Translations under genes and position numbers: made by a program
Part shown: positions 52,770 through 62,800 of the stretch, piece by piece
Numbering within the stretch: the stretch's first letter is position 1
Layout of the letters: the number at the start of each line of letters is the position of its first letter
The notes under the pieces: generated by a model
The model's database searches: none
Seen by the model: only the letters and a program-made list of their open reading frames with translations
Told to the model about the DNA's origin: nothing
Assembly (NCBI GenBank): GCA_038868075.1
Contig: JAWBXB010000001.1
Location: 84,414-148,413 of the forward strand
Origin: Candidatus Bathyarchaeia archaeon
GTDB lineage: Archaea; Thermoproteota; Bathyarchaeia; Bathyarchaeales; DTEX01
Length of the DNA: 64,000 nt
Reading direction: 5' to 3'

Positions 52770-53775
52770 GGAGGCTGCTGAAGTCTTCTTTGGTTAAAAT
52801 TCCTTTCTCACATATTATAGCATCAACATATTTTATTGGCGTTATATCGAAGGCCGGGTTTAGCACGCTTACACCTAAAGGAGCTATTCTAGTAGAACCT
52901 ACATGAGTTACTTCTTCCGGACTCCTCTCTTCAATGATCACGTCTCTCGCAAAGGCATTCAAGTCGAAGGATGATGATGGAGCTGCAACATAGAAGGGTA
53001 TACTATGCTCATGAGCTAAGATGGCGACCGTATATGTTCCTATCTTATTTATTACAGCATCGCGGACGATTCTATCAGCACCTACAATAACCTTATTAAT
53101 TAATCCCTTAGACATAATATATCCGATCATGTTATCAGTTATCAAGGTTACTGGAATCCCATCGCGCATGAGTTCGTAAGCTGTTAATCTAGCACCTTGA
53201 AGTTTAGGTCTGGTTTCGCTGGCAATTACCCTTATACGCTTACCCTCTTCCCAAGCAACCCTTATAACGGCTAAAGCCGTTCCATAATCTACTGTCGCTA
53301 ACTTTCCAGCGTTACAATATGTTAAAATAGTGTCACCATCATTTATTAGTCTTGAACCATATTCCCCAATCTTACGATTAACTTCCACATCCTCATTAGC
53401 TATACGATTAGATTCATCAATCACGGCCTTTTTTAGGGCCTCCACATCATTCTCGATATTTTTAACCTTATTCAAAATTCGTTCGATAGCCCAAAAGAGG
53501 TTAACCGCGGTAGGTCTAGTCATTTTAAGCATCTCAGCTGAGCGTTCAATTTCCTTTAAGAATGCTTCTCTACTCTCCGCTTTTGAGTGATAGGCTGTCA
53601 GAGCTAAACCGTATGCTGCTGCAACGCCTATTAATGGAGCCCCCCTAATCTTCATTTCCTTGATTGCTTCAGCTACCTCACGGCAACTTTTTAATTCAAT
53701 CCACACCTCCCTCTCTGGAAGTAACGTTTGATCTATCGTGATTATAACTCCATCTTTCCATTCAATAGTCCGCAT
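52729..53775 (-). CDS. mtnA: S-methyl-5-thioribose-1-phosphate isomerase
   Basis: 348 residues: KIRGAPLIGVAAAYGLAL, catalytic C154 in TYCNAGKLAT and D234 in VGADRIVRDAVINKIGTY, VAAPSSSFD. This is the MtnA/eIF2B-like sugar isomerase. It opens the ribose ring of methylthioribose-1-phosphate in methionine salvage; the close relative ribose-1,5-bisphosphate isomerase is an alternative. The endA-like gene follows with overlap, so they are one transcript. Confidence 0.88.
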   Translation of the reverse strand: MRTIEWKDGVIITIDQTLLPEREVWIELKSCREVAEAIKEMKIRGAPLIGVAAAYGLALTAYHSKAESREAFLKEIERSAEMLKMTRPTAVNLFWAIERILNKVKNIENDVEALKKAVIDESNRIANEDVEVNRKIGEYGSRLINDGDTILTYCNAGKLATVDYGTALAVIRVAWEEGKRIRVIASETRPKLQGARLTAYELMRDGIPVTLITDNMIGYIMSKGLINKVIVGADRIVRDAVINKIGTYTVAILAHEHSIPFYVAAPSSSFDLNAFARDVIIEERSPEEVTHVGSTRIAPLGVSVLNPAFDITPIKYVDAIICEKGILTKEDFSSLLEEGVFQENVKQR

Positions 53776-53812
53776 AATCGATCCTCTCAGACTTGACCAT
53801 TTAAATTATAAT

Positions 53813-54232
53813 TTAGAGACGGTAACCGATCTTCCACCAATAAAGAATTACTTCAGTAATTATGAATATTATCAGTAATAGTGCAATGCCCAATTGTATT
53901 AAGAGAGATGCTTGTCTCGGGTTACGCCTATATCTCACGCTCCAATACATGAGGATTAATCCCGCGGCTCCCAAAGCATAAGATATCATTATAATTATAC
54001 TTTCACCCAAAAATTGGGAATCTAATCTCGGATAGGGATAAAGGATGCTTCCAAAGGATATGTCGGATACCGAAAGATCATATATGCCTCCACCGAGTAG
54101 AAAAATTGCGGATATCATTAAAGAAATGGCTATGGCGTATGGATTTGGCCGATAATTTATTATCTTCTTAATGATATCCCAGAGACTCTTCATCAGTATT
54201 GATGCTCTAACCATTTTAGACAGCCATTCCAC
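53813..54232 (-). CDS. Small membrane protein with three hydrophobic segments
   Basis: 139 residues. Membrane stretches lie at about 35-52 (AIAISLMISAIFLLGGG), 80-98 (IIIMISYALGAAGLILMYW) and 112-133 (LIQLGIALLLIIFIITEVILYW). The loop YDLSVSDISFGSILYPYPRLDSQFLGESI is probably outside. Not recognised. It is 37 nt upstream of mtnA on the same strand, and divergent from the zinc-ribbon/aglB genes. Confidence 0.65.
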   Translation of the reverse strand: MEWLSKMVRASILMKSLWDIIKKIINYRPNPYAIAISLMISAIFLLGGGIYDLSVSDISFGSILYPYPRLDSQFLGESIIIMISYALGAAGLILMYWSVRYRRNPRQASLLIQLGIALLLIIFIITEVILYWWKIGYRL

Positions 54233-54384
54233 ATCGCGGATATAGTCAGGGTTCCAAAAAATAGAATACTGGCATAAGATTTAAGTATTACTCTACCTAA
54301 ACGTAGATTCCTCTGGTTTCGAAAAAGACAGGAGATTGAGACTAGAAAATTTAAATGCTCCATCATAATCTACACTAATGTGAG

Positions 54385-54582
54385 GTGAAAACTATCGCAC
54401 CACAACAGGTCTTATGTGATAAATGTGGAGAAATTCTTTATCAGGGTAATGAGTTAAAATCGCCTGAGGAAATCCATCAAATGCATAATGGGACATGCCC
54501 TAAATGTGGAAGAAAACTATCATTAGTACCCCAAAAGGTCAGAGTTTTACCAGTCTCAGCAAGAATACAAGAGCCTAGATGA
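54385..54582 (+). CDS. Small zinc-ribbon protein
   Basis: 65 residues with two CxxC knuckles, CDKCGEILYQGNEL and CPKCGRKLSLVPQ, the spacing of a zinc ribbon, and a basic tail. GTG at 54385 is the first start; GAGGTG is part of it. A protein of this type in front of aglB is a recurrent archaeal arrangement as far as I recall, function unknown. A 76-nt gap separates it from aglB. Confidence 0.7.
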   Translation: MKTIAPQQVLCDKCGEILYQGNELKSPEEIHQMHNGTCPKCGRKLSLVPQKVRVLPVSARIQEPR

Positions 54583-54657
54583 AGAACCTCGTCTATAAAT
54601 TGGTAAAAGATAAATAAGTACAAAATCCCTAACATAATAGTTTAAACGGGTGTCTTA

Positions 54658-56895
54658 ATGAAGATCACAGACGCCCTAAAAAAGTCTGGCGTGAAATTAC
54701 TTGAGATTCTATCCCTGCGTCCCAGAATCTCGCATCCCTCTCTCATTAAAGGGGCACTATTCTTATTAATTCTGTCAGTGGCTTTAGGAGCCAGATTATT
54801 ATCTTTACGCTGGGGATTCTATTTAAATGAGTTTGACCCCTACTTTCATTATCACGCAGCTAGGTATATAGCCAATAATGGGTTAGCATCCCTATTTTCA
54901 TGGCGCGATTACACTGGTTGGTACCCTTGGGGTCGCGATATGCCCAGATTATCTAATTTTGGACTAGCTTTAACGGCTGTCGCGCTCTATAGAATCCTAA
55001 GTTTTCTAGGTATCCCATTAGTTTTGAGTTCAAATTTAAATCCACTTGACCCCCTAATCTCCGACCCCCTCTACAATCTATGTGTTATATTTCCACTAAT
55101 AATGACGGCATTAACATGTTTAATCACTTATTTCCTTGGTAGAGAATTGGGAGGCGAAACGGTCGGTTTATTATCAGCATTACTTCTAGCCGTGGATCCC
55201 TCATATATTGATCGAACCTCCCTAGGCTGGTTCGATGATGAAACGGTTGGAATAATGAGCGGTCTCTTCTTAATATTATCATTTAGCAGAGCGATGGATG
55301 AAAAAAGGGATTTCAAGAGCAATATTATATATGCTGTCTTCGCAGGATTATCATTAGGTTACCTCTCTACTTCATGGGGTGCTGCCCGTTATCTGATCGT
55401 TATGACTGCTCTATTTACCTTCATACTACTTTTGAGAAGGTATACGCCGCGCTTACTCTTATCTTATATAATAACTTTTGGTTTAGCTTTTTCCGTAGTT
55501 ATTGTTGATCCACGTGCCGGATTAAGCTTTTTAAAGGAGACAACAAATTTGCCGGTGTATGGCGTTCTCCTCCTCTTATGTATAGCGGAAATAAGTAGGC
55601 GAACACCATCACCAAAGAAAAAGGCGGCATATATTTCTACCTTTATTATTCTAGTGATCGCCGTCACATCCATTACTTTACACTTCAAGATTTTAGCGTT
55701 ACCCAGCGGAAAATATCTTTACGCCTTAATCCCATCGCTGCGTTCAGAAAACCCGCTCTTTGAATCTGTTGCTGAGCATAAGCCGTCTTCCTGGGCGGTC
55801 TTCTATTATAATTTTGGTGTGGGTGTAATATTTATTCCGGTTGGTGTATTCTTTGCCGCCCTAATGGCAACTAATTTAAGCATATTCATGGCCATATATT
55901 GTTTAACATCTATATATTTCGCTAGCTCCATGGTAAGGCTAAATATTCTTGCCTCACCAAGCATATGCTTGCTTTGGGCACTAGCCCTAAAACGCGTTTT
56001 ATCACCATTAATCTTGTCTTTGAAGGAGGAAACTCAGCATCTTGGACGAAAGGCTAGGATTAAACCTTTCGAAAAGGAGCTTATTGGAGGACTTTTAATA
56101 ATAATGTTTGCATTTTTTGTCTTAACTCATGTCTTCGGAACAGCGTTTCTTATCGGAATCTCGGGGGTGGGACCAAGATTTCTGACCCGCGCCAACACAC
56201 CAGCAACTCTTTCGGGGGCTAGTCTCTCGTTTGAAGCGCCTTCAATAGTTAGGGACTGGATCGATGCCTTAACATGGATGCGTGAAAATCTTCCTCCATC
56301 ACCATCTAAACCTGGTGAAAGTGGAACTGTTGTCGCGAGCTGGTGGGATTATGGCTATTGGATTACAGTAGTCGCTAATAAAACTACTCTTGCAGATAAT
56401 GGGACAATTAATGGTACGCGAATAATGGAGCTTGGGAGAATGTTTATGTCAAATGAGACTGAGGCTATTAAAATGCTCAAAAAATATAATGTAACCCATG
56501 TAGTTGTATATGTGACATTTGACAATAATGGCAGGGATGCGGGCGCTGGCGGCGACGAAGGTAAATGGAGGTGGATGGCAAAAATACCTGGACTTGATGA
56601 TAATCTTTTCGGAAACCTAACTCTTGGATGGGACTGGATAGACTCCAATAATAATGGACGGTATGACCAATATGATCAGGTAATAAGGAACACGTTAGGA
56701 CAGAACACCGTACTATACAAGCTGATGACTTATGGAAAAGAAAAGACACTACAAGGATACTCAACAATCAATCTAGAACACTTTAGAAAAGCCTACTTCT
56801 CACAGAAAGAGAGAGAACCAAAACCAGCCATCACACTCTCAGATGGAACATCACTAATACCATTAGTATGCGTATATGAAGTGGTATATGACTGA
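54658..56895 (+). CDS. aglB: Oligosaccharyltransferase AglB (STT3 homologue)
   Basis: 745 residues. About 12-13 hydrophobic segments in the first 500 residues are followed by a globular C-terminal part. D60 in NEFDPYFHYHAARY is the first loop aspartate of the GT66 metal site; WWDYG (562-566) in SWWDYGYWITV is the STT3 hallmark for sequon binding. AglB moves a lipid-linked glycan to Asn in N-x-S/T outside the cytoplasmic membrane. The proteins at 58453 and 59841 carry many N-x-T/S sites and are likely substrates. Confidence 0.93.
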   Translation: MKITDALKKSGVKLLEILSLRPRISHPSLIKGALFLLILSVALGARLLSLRWGFYLNEFDPYFHYHAARYIANNGLASLFSWRDYTGWYPWGRDMPRLSNFGLALTAVALYRILSFLGIPLVLSSNLNPLDPLISDPLYNLCVIFPLIMTALTCLITYFLGRELGGETVGLLSALLLAVDPSYIDRTSLGWFDDETVGIMSGLFLILSFSRAMDEKRDFKSNIIYAVFAGLSLGYLSTSWGAARYLIVMTALFTFILLLRRYTPRLLLSYIITFGLAFSVVIVDPRAGLSFLKETTNLPVYGVLLLLCIAEISRRTPSPKKKAAYISTFIILVIAVTSITLHFKILALPSGKYLYALIPSLRSENPLFESVAEHKPSSWAVFYYNFGVGVIFIPVGVFFAALMATNLSIFMAIYCLTSIYFASSMVRLNILASPSICLLWALALKRVLSPLILSLKEETQHLGRKARIKPFEKELIGGLLIIMFAFFVLTHVFGTAFLIGISGVGPRFLTRANTPATLSGASLSFEAPSIVRDWIDALTWMRENLPPSPSKPGESGTVVASWWDYGYWITVVANKTTLADNGTINGTRIMELGRMFMSNETEAIKMLKKYNVTHVVVYVTFDNNGRDAGAGGDEGKWRWMAKIPGLDDNLFGNLTLGWDWIDSNNNGRYDQYDQVIRNTLGQNTVLYKLMTYGKEKTLQGYSTINLEHFRKAYFSQKEREPKPAITLSDGTSLIPLVCVYEVVYD

Positions 56896-56954
56896 CAACA
56901 AAATGAAGAATAAATAATTCTGAAAGAATAATTTTTAGCTGAAGCTAAAGGAAT

Positions 56955-57063
56955 GGGCCCGTGGCCTAGCCAGGATTAAGGCACCGAACCATCAAACATG
57001 AAAAAGTGGTGTGCAAGCCTCCGGAGCCGGGGATCCCGGGTTCAAATCCCGGCGGGCCCGCCA
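56955..57063 (+). tRNA. tRNA-Arg(CCG) with a non-canonical intron at 29/30
   Basis: Acceptor GGGCCCG pairs with CGGGCCC, G73 and CCA are encoded. D stem GCCT/AGGC, T arm CCGGG-TTCAAAT-CCCGG, variable GGATC. The anticodon stem is interrupted after CCG (position 29, 56986) by a 30-nt intron (56987-57016). Removing it gives stem CCGGC/GCCGG and loop CTCCGGA, anticodon CCG. The intron site forms a bulge-helix-bulge: GCAC (24-27)/GTGC as the 4-bp helix, bulges CGA and AAG, outer helix ACCA/TGGT. The D loop AGCCAGGATTA is identical to that of the permuted tRNA-Arg(GCG). Confidence 0.92.
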
Positions 57064-57547
57064 AAGAAAATTGCTGTTTTTCTAAAACGGAGCTTAAAAT
57101 GGGCTCTGTCTGTAAGGGATTTACATATTGGTGTGCACCCTTAGCTTTTTGGGGAGGAAATGTTTCAGCTAAATTGGCTTATGGATTCTCTTTTCTGGGA
57201 CATTAGGGTCGTCATCTGGGCTAGGATCTGCTTAGATTATCCTATAGAAATCTAGGTTATTTCCCTTTCTAGTATCACCCTAGAGGTCGGGGGCTAGGAT
57301 ATTATTTTAGGATTCTCCTAGTGAACTAGGGGTTTATTAGTCTCTGACAACTGTAGTCAGATCCGTGAAAAATTTTCTATTTAGAACTCAATCATAAGAT
57401 TCTCCTGCGGATTCTAGGGAAGTGTTAATTTTTGGATTAGGATTCTACTGAAGTTTTGGGGTTGATTGATTTAATTGTGGTTAGTTTTATGGGGAAAGAA
57501 GATAAAAGTTTGAAAAAGATTTTTATATTTAAGAAGTATTTACAGGG
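57064..57547. other. 484-nt intergenic region with hairpins, no gene seen
   Basis: No credible open frame: the one across 57006-57206 runs through the tRNA. The region is rich in CTAGG and CTAGGAT words (e.g. around 57214, 57291, 57310, 57433). A 7-bp hairpin lies at 57315-57332 (CTCCTAG-TGAA-CTAGGGG) and a 5-bp one at 57344-57360 (CTGAC/GTCAG). Near the end an A/T-rich TTTTTATATTTAAG (about 57519-57532) is probably the promoter of the operon that follows. It could hold an unannotated RNA. Confidence 0.4.
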
Positions 57548-58456
57548 ATGACGAGTACAATGTTAGACTTCATATTTAATCGTGGAAAAAAGAGGGGCAG
57601 CAGATACTTACAGAAACAGATAACAGAATATAGGCAAACAGCTCAGGAAAAACAGTCATCAACATGGCCGTTATCTGTTAAACAATTAGAGAATGAAGTG
57701 AATGAGAGTATTAAGGATTTCCAGTCCGTAGTGAAAGAAATTAAGAATATGTTATTAAGTTTAGATGAGCTTGCAAGAATGCTGAGGTCTGGTGAGATAT
57801 CGGAAAGTATATATAATGTTCTCCTTGAAGAATTGAGCGAAAATCTTTCAGCATCAATAGAGAAAGCATTCAGTTTAAGAGAGAAGCTAGAGGTGCTGAA
57901 AGCTAAATCTAAGATTGAGTGGGCGAGGGAGAAAATAACAGGGAGAGCAGCTGAAGCTCGTGAAATGCAAAAATATTACGGAGAGTCTTATCTCGCACCA
58001 TATTATAGGTTGCAGGATTTAATTAGTAGGACAGAGGAGGCTCTTTCAACCCTAAACTTTGAGGAGGAAATATCTATCATCGAACAATATCTTTCCACTA
58101 TAAAAGGTAAGGGTAAAATTTCTTCGGAGAAACTGAAAAAGATTGAGGAAACCAAGAAGATTTGCCAGCAACGTCTAAATATTATATCAGAGAAATGGTC
58201 TTCTATAAGGCGTGATAAAATTAGTCAATTAATGGATCTTGATATAAAAAGCTCACAGATAAAAGATGATATGAAGGAGGTAGAAGTGAGGTTCTCTATT
58301 GGCGAGATTGACCGAAAGACATATGATGAGAAAATGGCTATTCTGCAGAGCTCTTTAAAAAAGATTGAGAAAGAAATAGCGGATATCAGGAATTATATTG
58401 ATAATATAGATCTGAAGATATTTAGGATTTCAGAATTATTAAGGGAAGAAAAATGA
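57548..58456 (+). CDS. Cytoplasmic coiled-coil protein of the envelope operon
   Basis: 302 residues without membrane segments, mostly long charged helices with coiled-coil character (about 43-110 and 180-300). Two copies of a short module occur: RSGEISESIYNVLLEELSENL (about 80-100) and FSIGEIDRKTYDEKMAILQSSL (about 249-270), both G-x-I-x4-Y followed by an amphipathic helix. The same module ends the two next proteins. The gene overlaps the following one by 4 nt (ATGA). It may be a cytoplasmic partner of the permease encoded at 59841. Family not recognised. Confidence 0.72.
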   Translation: MTSTMLDFIFNRGKKRGSRYLQKQITEYRQTAQEKQSSTWPLSVKQLENEVNESIKDFQSVVKEIKNMLLSLDELARMLRSGEISESIYNVLLEELSENLSASIEKAFSLREKLEVLKAKSKIEWAREKITGRAAEAREMQKYYGESYLAPYYRLQDLISRTEEALSTLNFEEEISIIEQYLSTIKGKGKISSEKLKKIEETKKICQQRLNIISEKWSSIRRDKISQLMDLDIKSSQIKDDMKEVEVRFSIGEIDRKTYDEKMAILQSSLKKIEKEIADIRNYIDNIDLKIFRISELLREEK

Positions 58457-59844
58457 TGAAAGAATTTAAAGCTCAATTAATAATCCTCATGTTTTTAGTT
58501 TCCCTACTTGCCAAGGTAAACATTATTTGTCCGGTGTTAGCACAGAGTCAGCCGTTGATTAGCCCTGGAGAGAACAAAGATCAGCAATTATTCAACGTGA
58601 CACTTATTGTAACTGATTGGGAAGAAAAAAATCTACTTCAAGGATTAAATGTGTCCATTTATGATTTAAATGGTAGTTTAATAACGAGTAGTTTCTCTAA
58701 CAAAGAGGGACAAATAGACCTGATTCTCGAGTCTGGGAAGTATATTGTCTTAGTTTTTAGTGACAGTAGAATCGTGGGATCGAGGAGTATAAATGTTATT
58801 GGGACCTCTAAATTTAATGTTAGGACATACTCTTATAATTTGAATGTGACTTGCATAAATTGGGTTGGCAAACCCTTACCGAACGTTCTTGTCCTCATTT
58901 ATGAGCCAACAGAATACTACACAAATAACTCCTTAATATCCGATGAAGTAAAGGGGCGTCTAGTGAAAAATGCGAAAACAGATGAAAATGGTATAGCCCT
59001 TTTTAATTCTCTCTGGAATGGAACTTATAAGGTGGTAGTTAATAGCGGCAGGTCAATTGGAGAGAAAACAATAAATCTCACCGAATCTGATCAAGTAACC
59101 ATAACTTGCAATATAACACCCTTAACTCTTAGAGTTGTTTCCTCCTCAGTAAGGGAGAAACCGCTATCCAACGCTATAGTTCTACTACAGCATAGTAGCG
59201 AACCCATATCTTTTAGGGATGTAACAGACCGGAATGGATATGTTAGGTTTGATAATGTGTACGTCGGCAACTATACAGTTTTTATAAATTGGATGGATAG
59301 AGAGATCTTTTCGGGCACTGTAAGAGTTGAGGAGGAAACATTAACAGTTAAATGTCCAGTATTTGAAGTTTCATTTAGAACAATAGATTTTCTTGGCAAT
59401 CCACTTCCATATTCTCAAGTTATAGTAAGAAGAATGATTGGTGCAGGTAGATTCAGTCAGATCTTAGAAAATCTAACGGATGAAGGTGGCTTAATAACCT
59501 TATTACTGCCCTCAGGCATATATGAGTTCTCATTCTCCAATGGAATATTCTCCGCTAAAAGAAGCATAAATGTTAACAGAAACTACAGTGAGATTGTTCA
59601 ATGCAATATAGACCTAAACACGTGGCTAATATTAACCCTAATTTCTATTCCATTATTGATACTCTCACTTTTAATGGAGAGAAAACGTATAAGATCGTAT
59701 TTAGAATTTAAACGTTATCAGAATATGCTGATGAAATTGGAGGCAATGTACAATAGTGGGTTAGTAGAATATAAAATATATCGTAAACTAAGGGAGGAAT
59801 ATGAGACAAAATTAATGAAAATAGGTGGCAGAAGAGTGAGATGA
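58453..59844 (+). CDS. Membrane-anchored protein with beta-sandwich repeats
   Basis: 463 residues. A signal-like hydrophobic segment (about 8-30) precedes four carboxypeptidase-regulatory/Cna-B-like repeats of about 85 residues, each with a D-x-x-G-x-x-L-P/L-x-x-x-V/N strand pair and a NG/EG turn (KEGQIDLIL, DENGIALF, DRNGYVRF, DEGGLITLL). Many N-x-T/S sites suggest N-glycosylation. A membrane helix lies at about 389-408, then a basic cytoplasmic tail with YNSGLVEYKIYRKLREEYETKL (433-454), the module shared in this operon. Outside role possible in substrate or cell-wall contact. Overlaps both neighbours by 4 nt. Confidence 0.72.
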   Translation: MMKEFKAQLIILMFLVSLLAKVNIICPVLAQSQPLISPGENKDQQLFNVTLIVTDWEEKNLLQGLNVSIYDLNGSLITSSFSNKEGQIDLILESGKYIVLVFSDSRIVGSRSINVIGTSKFNVRTYSYNLNVTCINWVGKPLPNVLVLIYEPTEYYTNNSLISDEVKGRLVKNAKTDENGIALFNSLWNGTYKVVVNSGRSIGEKTINLTESDQVTITCNITPLTLRVVSSSVREKPLSNAIVLLQHSSEPISFRDVTDRNGYVRFDNVYVGNYTVFINWMDREIFSGTVRVEEETLTVKCPVFEVSFRTIDFLGNPLPYSQVIVRRMIGAGRFSQILENLTDEGGLITLLLPSGIYEFSFSNGIFSAKRSINVNRNYSEIVQCNIDLNTWLILTLISIPLLILSLLMERKRIRSYLEFKRYQNMLMKLEAMYNSGLVEYKIYRKLREEYETKLMKIGGRRVR

Positions 59845-62800
59845 AGAAGACAATTTTAATGGGAATTTTATTCTTCTTCATAATAACATCAACATTATGT
59901 TACAGAGTTTTTGCGGCAGAAAAAAGCACTGATGAAATGATAGACCTATGGTTGATTTTATATCTACAAGATTACCATACAAATTATCCTGTTGCTAACA
60001 TTTCTGTGTCAGCTTCCATAATTCTCGATATATCCGCGCAACCTGTACGCGTAAATCCAAGCGCTCAAACTAATGAGATGGGGGAGATCAGAGTTTTTAT
60101 CGGATCCTTTGCTCGAGAATCATTACCTACAAGCGCCAGGCTAGTTCAATTGAGCCTATCAAACAATTATCTACTTATTAAGGTTAATGATGTTTTCTTA
60201 GAGGAGATAAAGTATGATGCAGAATATTCTGAAAATAGTGTTAGATATACGAATCTGCGGATAAATTTAAATAGGAAAGATTATGAAGCATACGCGCTTA
60301 TTAAAGCCTACATGTGGATTTGTAAAGGTAAGCTGGTGGCAATATCCGATTTTGATCCAATTAGTGGCAGAAAACCGAATTTGCTGGTTAAACCAGCAGT
60401 AAAAGTTGAAAGTATGGGTGCCAATAAAAGTGTTTATGAAAGCTATTATTTTGTTCCCCTCAAATACAGTATTCTTATAACCCAGCAGGTTGAACAAAAC
60501 GTTAAGCCCATATATTCACCTCTTAGAGCAGTGATAGATGAAAATGCATCATTTATAAACTGGGCATATTACGCGGCAAAAGAATATTTAAGCAATACTA
60601 TTCTCACTTTAAATCAGGAGATTGACTGGTTAAATTCAGTTGGTTTATCCCTTAGTTTAGAGACTAAGGAGAGCGAGGCTATTAAAAAACTTCTAGAAAG
60701 ATCTCTGGATCTCTACAGTAAAAGGGAATATGAGGCTGCTTTAAGCGGTATAAAAAATGCGATGAAACTTTTGAGCAGCCTCGAAAACTGGATTCTAAAT
60801 ATGAGAGTTGTTGCTTTTTTGACAACTGTGGGAGTAAGCTATTTTGCATATGGGCTATCTTCTTTACTTTCAAACTTTATTTTTGAGGAGCAGAAAAATA
60901 GAGCATTCCGTCTAATATCTAAAATCTCATCATTCTTCTTGTTAATGATAGGGCTCTCCATAATTAATCCATCTCTAAAAATTGGTTACGCCACATTACT
61001 CGAGAGAATTCTTAGAGCTACTATTAAAGTGATGACAATGCCGTTGCTCCTTATGGGAACTGCTATCCTAAGCATATTAACCTACTTTTCCATAATGGTA
61101 ATATCAATTAAGAGGGTTCCTATAACTGATCTCGCAATAAACTTAGGCATAAGGAGTTTAAAGAGAAGGACATTTAGAACATTATTGACTTTAATAACAA
61201 TAGCGCTGGTCGCATCATCATCCATAGTCTTTCTAAATATATCTGTCACAAGAGAGACAAGAGTAAAAAGCTCATGGTCTGGCACAAAAATTTCTGGAAT
61301 ATTAATAAATCTGAAGAATGTGAAGGCTGAGATAAGCGAGTATGATATAAAGTGGATTGAAACTCAAGAATGGTGTGAAAGTATCGCTTGGGTCAAAGAA
61401 GTATCCATCTCAGAATATTATGGGGATCCGAATTTAGGCGATTACATGATTTCACGAGTAGGTATTCTTAGAATAGGTTCGCAAAATAATGTTGTCAACA
61501 TAATTCTCGTTGATCCATCATTCTTTGATAAATATTATAATATTTCAAGGTATGTTAGAGGTGCTGAGGCATGGAGGGAATTTAGAGATGGAGGAAAAGT
61601 CGTAATATTACCCACAACTTACGATGTAGGGGTTGGTGAACAAATCACGCTTGGTGTAGATGAAACAATTGTATTAAGCATGAATAGGGGGGCGTTCTCT
61701 CTCGGAGTGAGAAGTATAGGTTTATTCAGAGTAATTGGTAAGTTTGACCCCTCAGAACTTCTAGACTTTAAGAAAATAGATGGTAGCCCATTATTTCAGG
61801 ATCCTTCTAGGGTAGTATTAATCCCAGTAAACTCTGTAGAGGATGAAAGCATAGTTACTTCTGAAATTATTATAATCCCGAAAAGCAACTATGATCCCTT
61901 CGATATTGCTAGAGAATTAACCTATATGCTTGGCGTTCCAGTAACCGTAAATAAAAATGGTTTAGCATCATTAATTGTTTGGTCCATTGAAGTATCAGCC
62001 ATTGGCTTCATCCCACTCATGGTCCCAATGGCAATAGCAGGGCTAATGATATACACATCTATGCTTTCAGTCTATGAAGAGAGGAAAAGGGAGATTTCAA
62101 CACTTGCAATTTTAGGATTAGATCCAGATAATACTTTTAAGGTCTTTATTGCCGAAGCCCTCCTATTAGGGTTAATAGGTACATTCATAGGCTTTTTTGG
62201 CAGCTACCTTCTCATCCCAATAATATCTAGTTTGGTTTCTTTGTTTGGGAGAAAAACAACGCTTCAAATATCTTATAATTGGTCAATTTTTGCAATCTTA
62301 AACGCGCTCTTCATAGGTGTAGTCATGGTATTTTTAGGTGGATATATCCCAGCAATGAAAGTAAGGAAACTAAGCCAGATGGGTAGACTAAAAACTCGTG
62401 ATTTAACTGGTGAGCTAATATATGGCGCTAATGACACATTTATTTTCAATCTACCGCTCAGAGAAACCATTCAAAATAGTGAGTTACTATTCAATTATGT
62501 TAAAGAAAACCTAGCGAGAGCCGAAGCATTTATCGACCGCCGCTCAGTTAAAGGGGAGATTCGCGGAGACGGATCCTTTGAGGTTTCATACATGGTCAGA
62601 GGACCCTCCTACGATGTCTTAATTCCATGCAAATTAATGGGGGAGAGGGAAGGAGATGTAGTGAAGCTCTCAATAGAGTTTCCAAGAGCCTATAGGGATT
62701 ATAGTAATATGGTTCGCATTCTCCGCGATTTAGAAACTAAGATGATTGGATACCCATCATGGAGAGATATGCAATTAAAGATGAGGATAGTGAGAGAGGC

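Noticed and set aside
57006-57206. 66-residue open frame starting inside tRNA-Arg(CCG)
   Set aside because: It begins in the tRNA intron and translates tRNA sequence; no ribosome-binding site.
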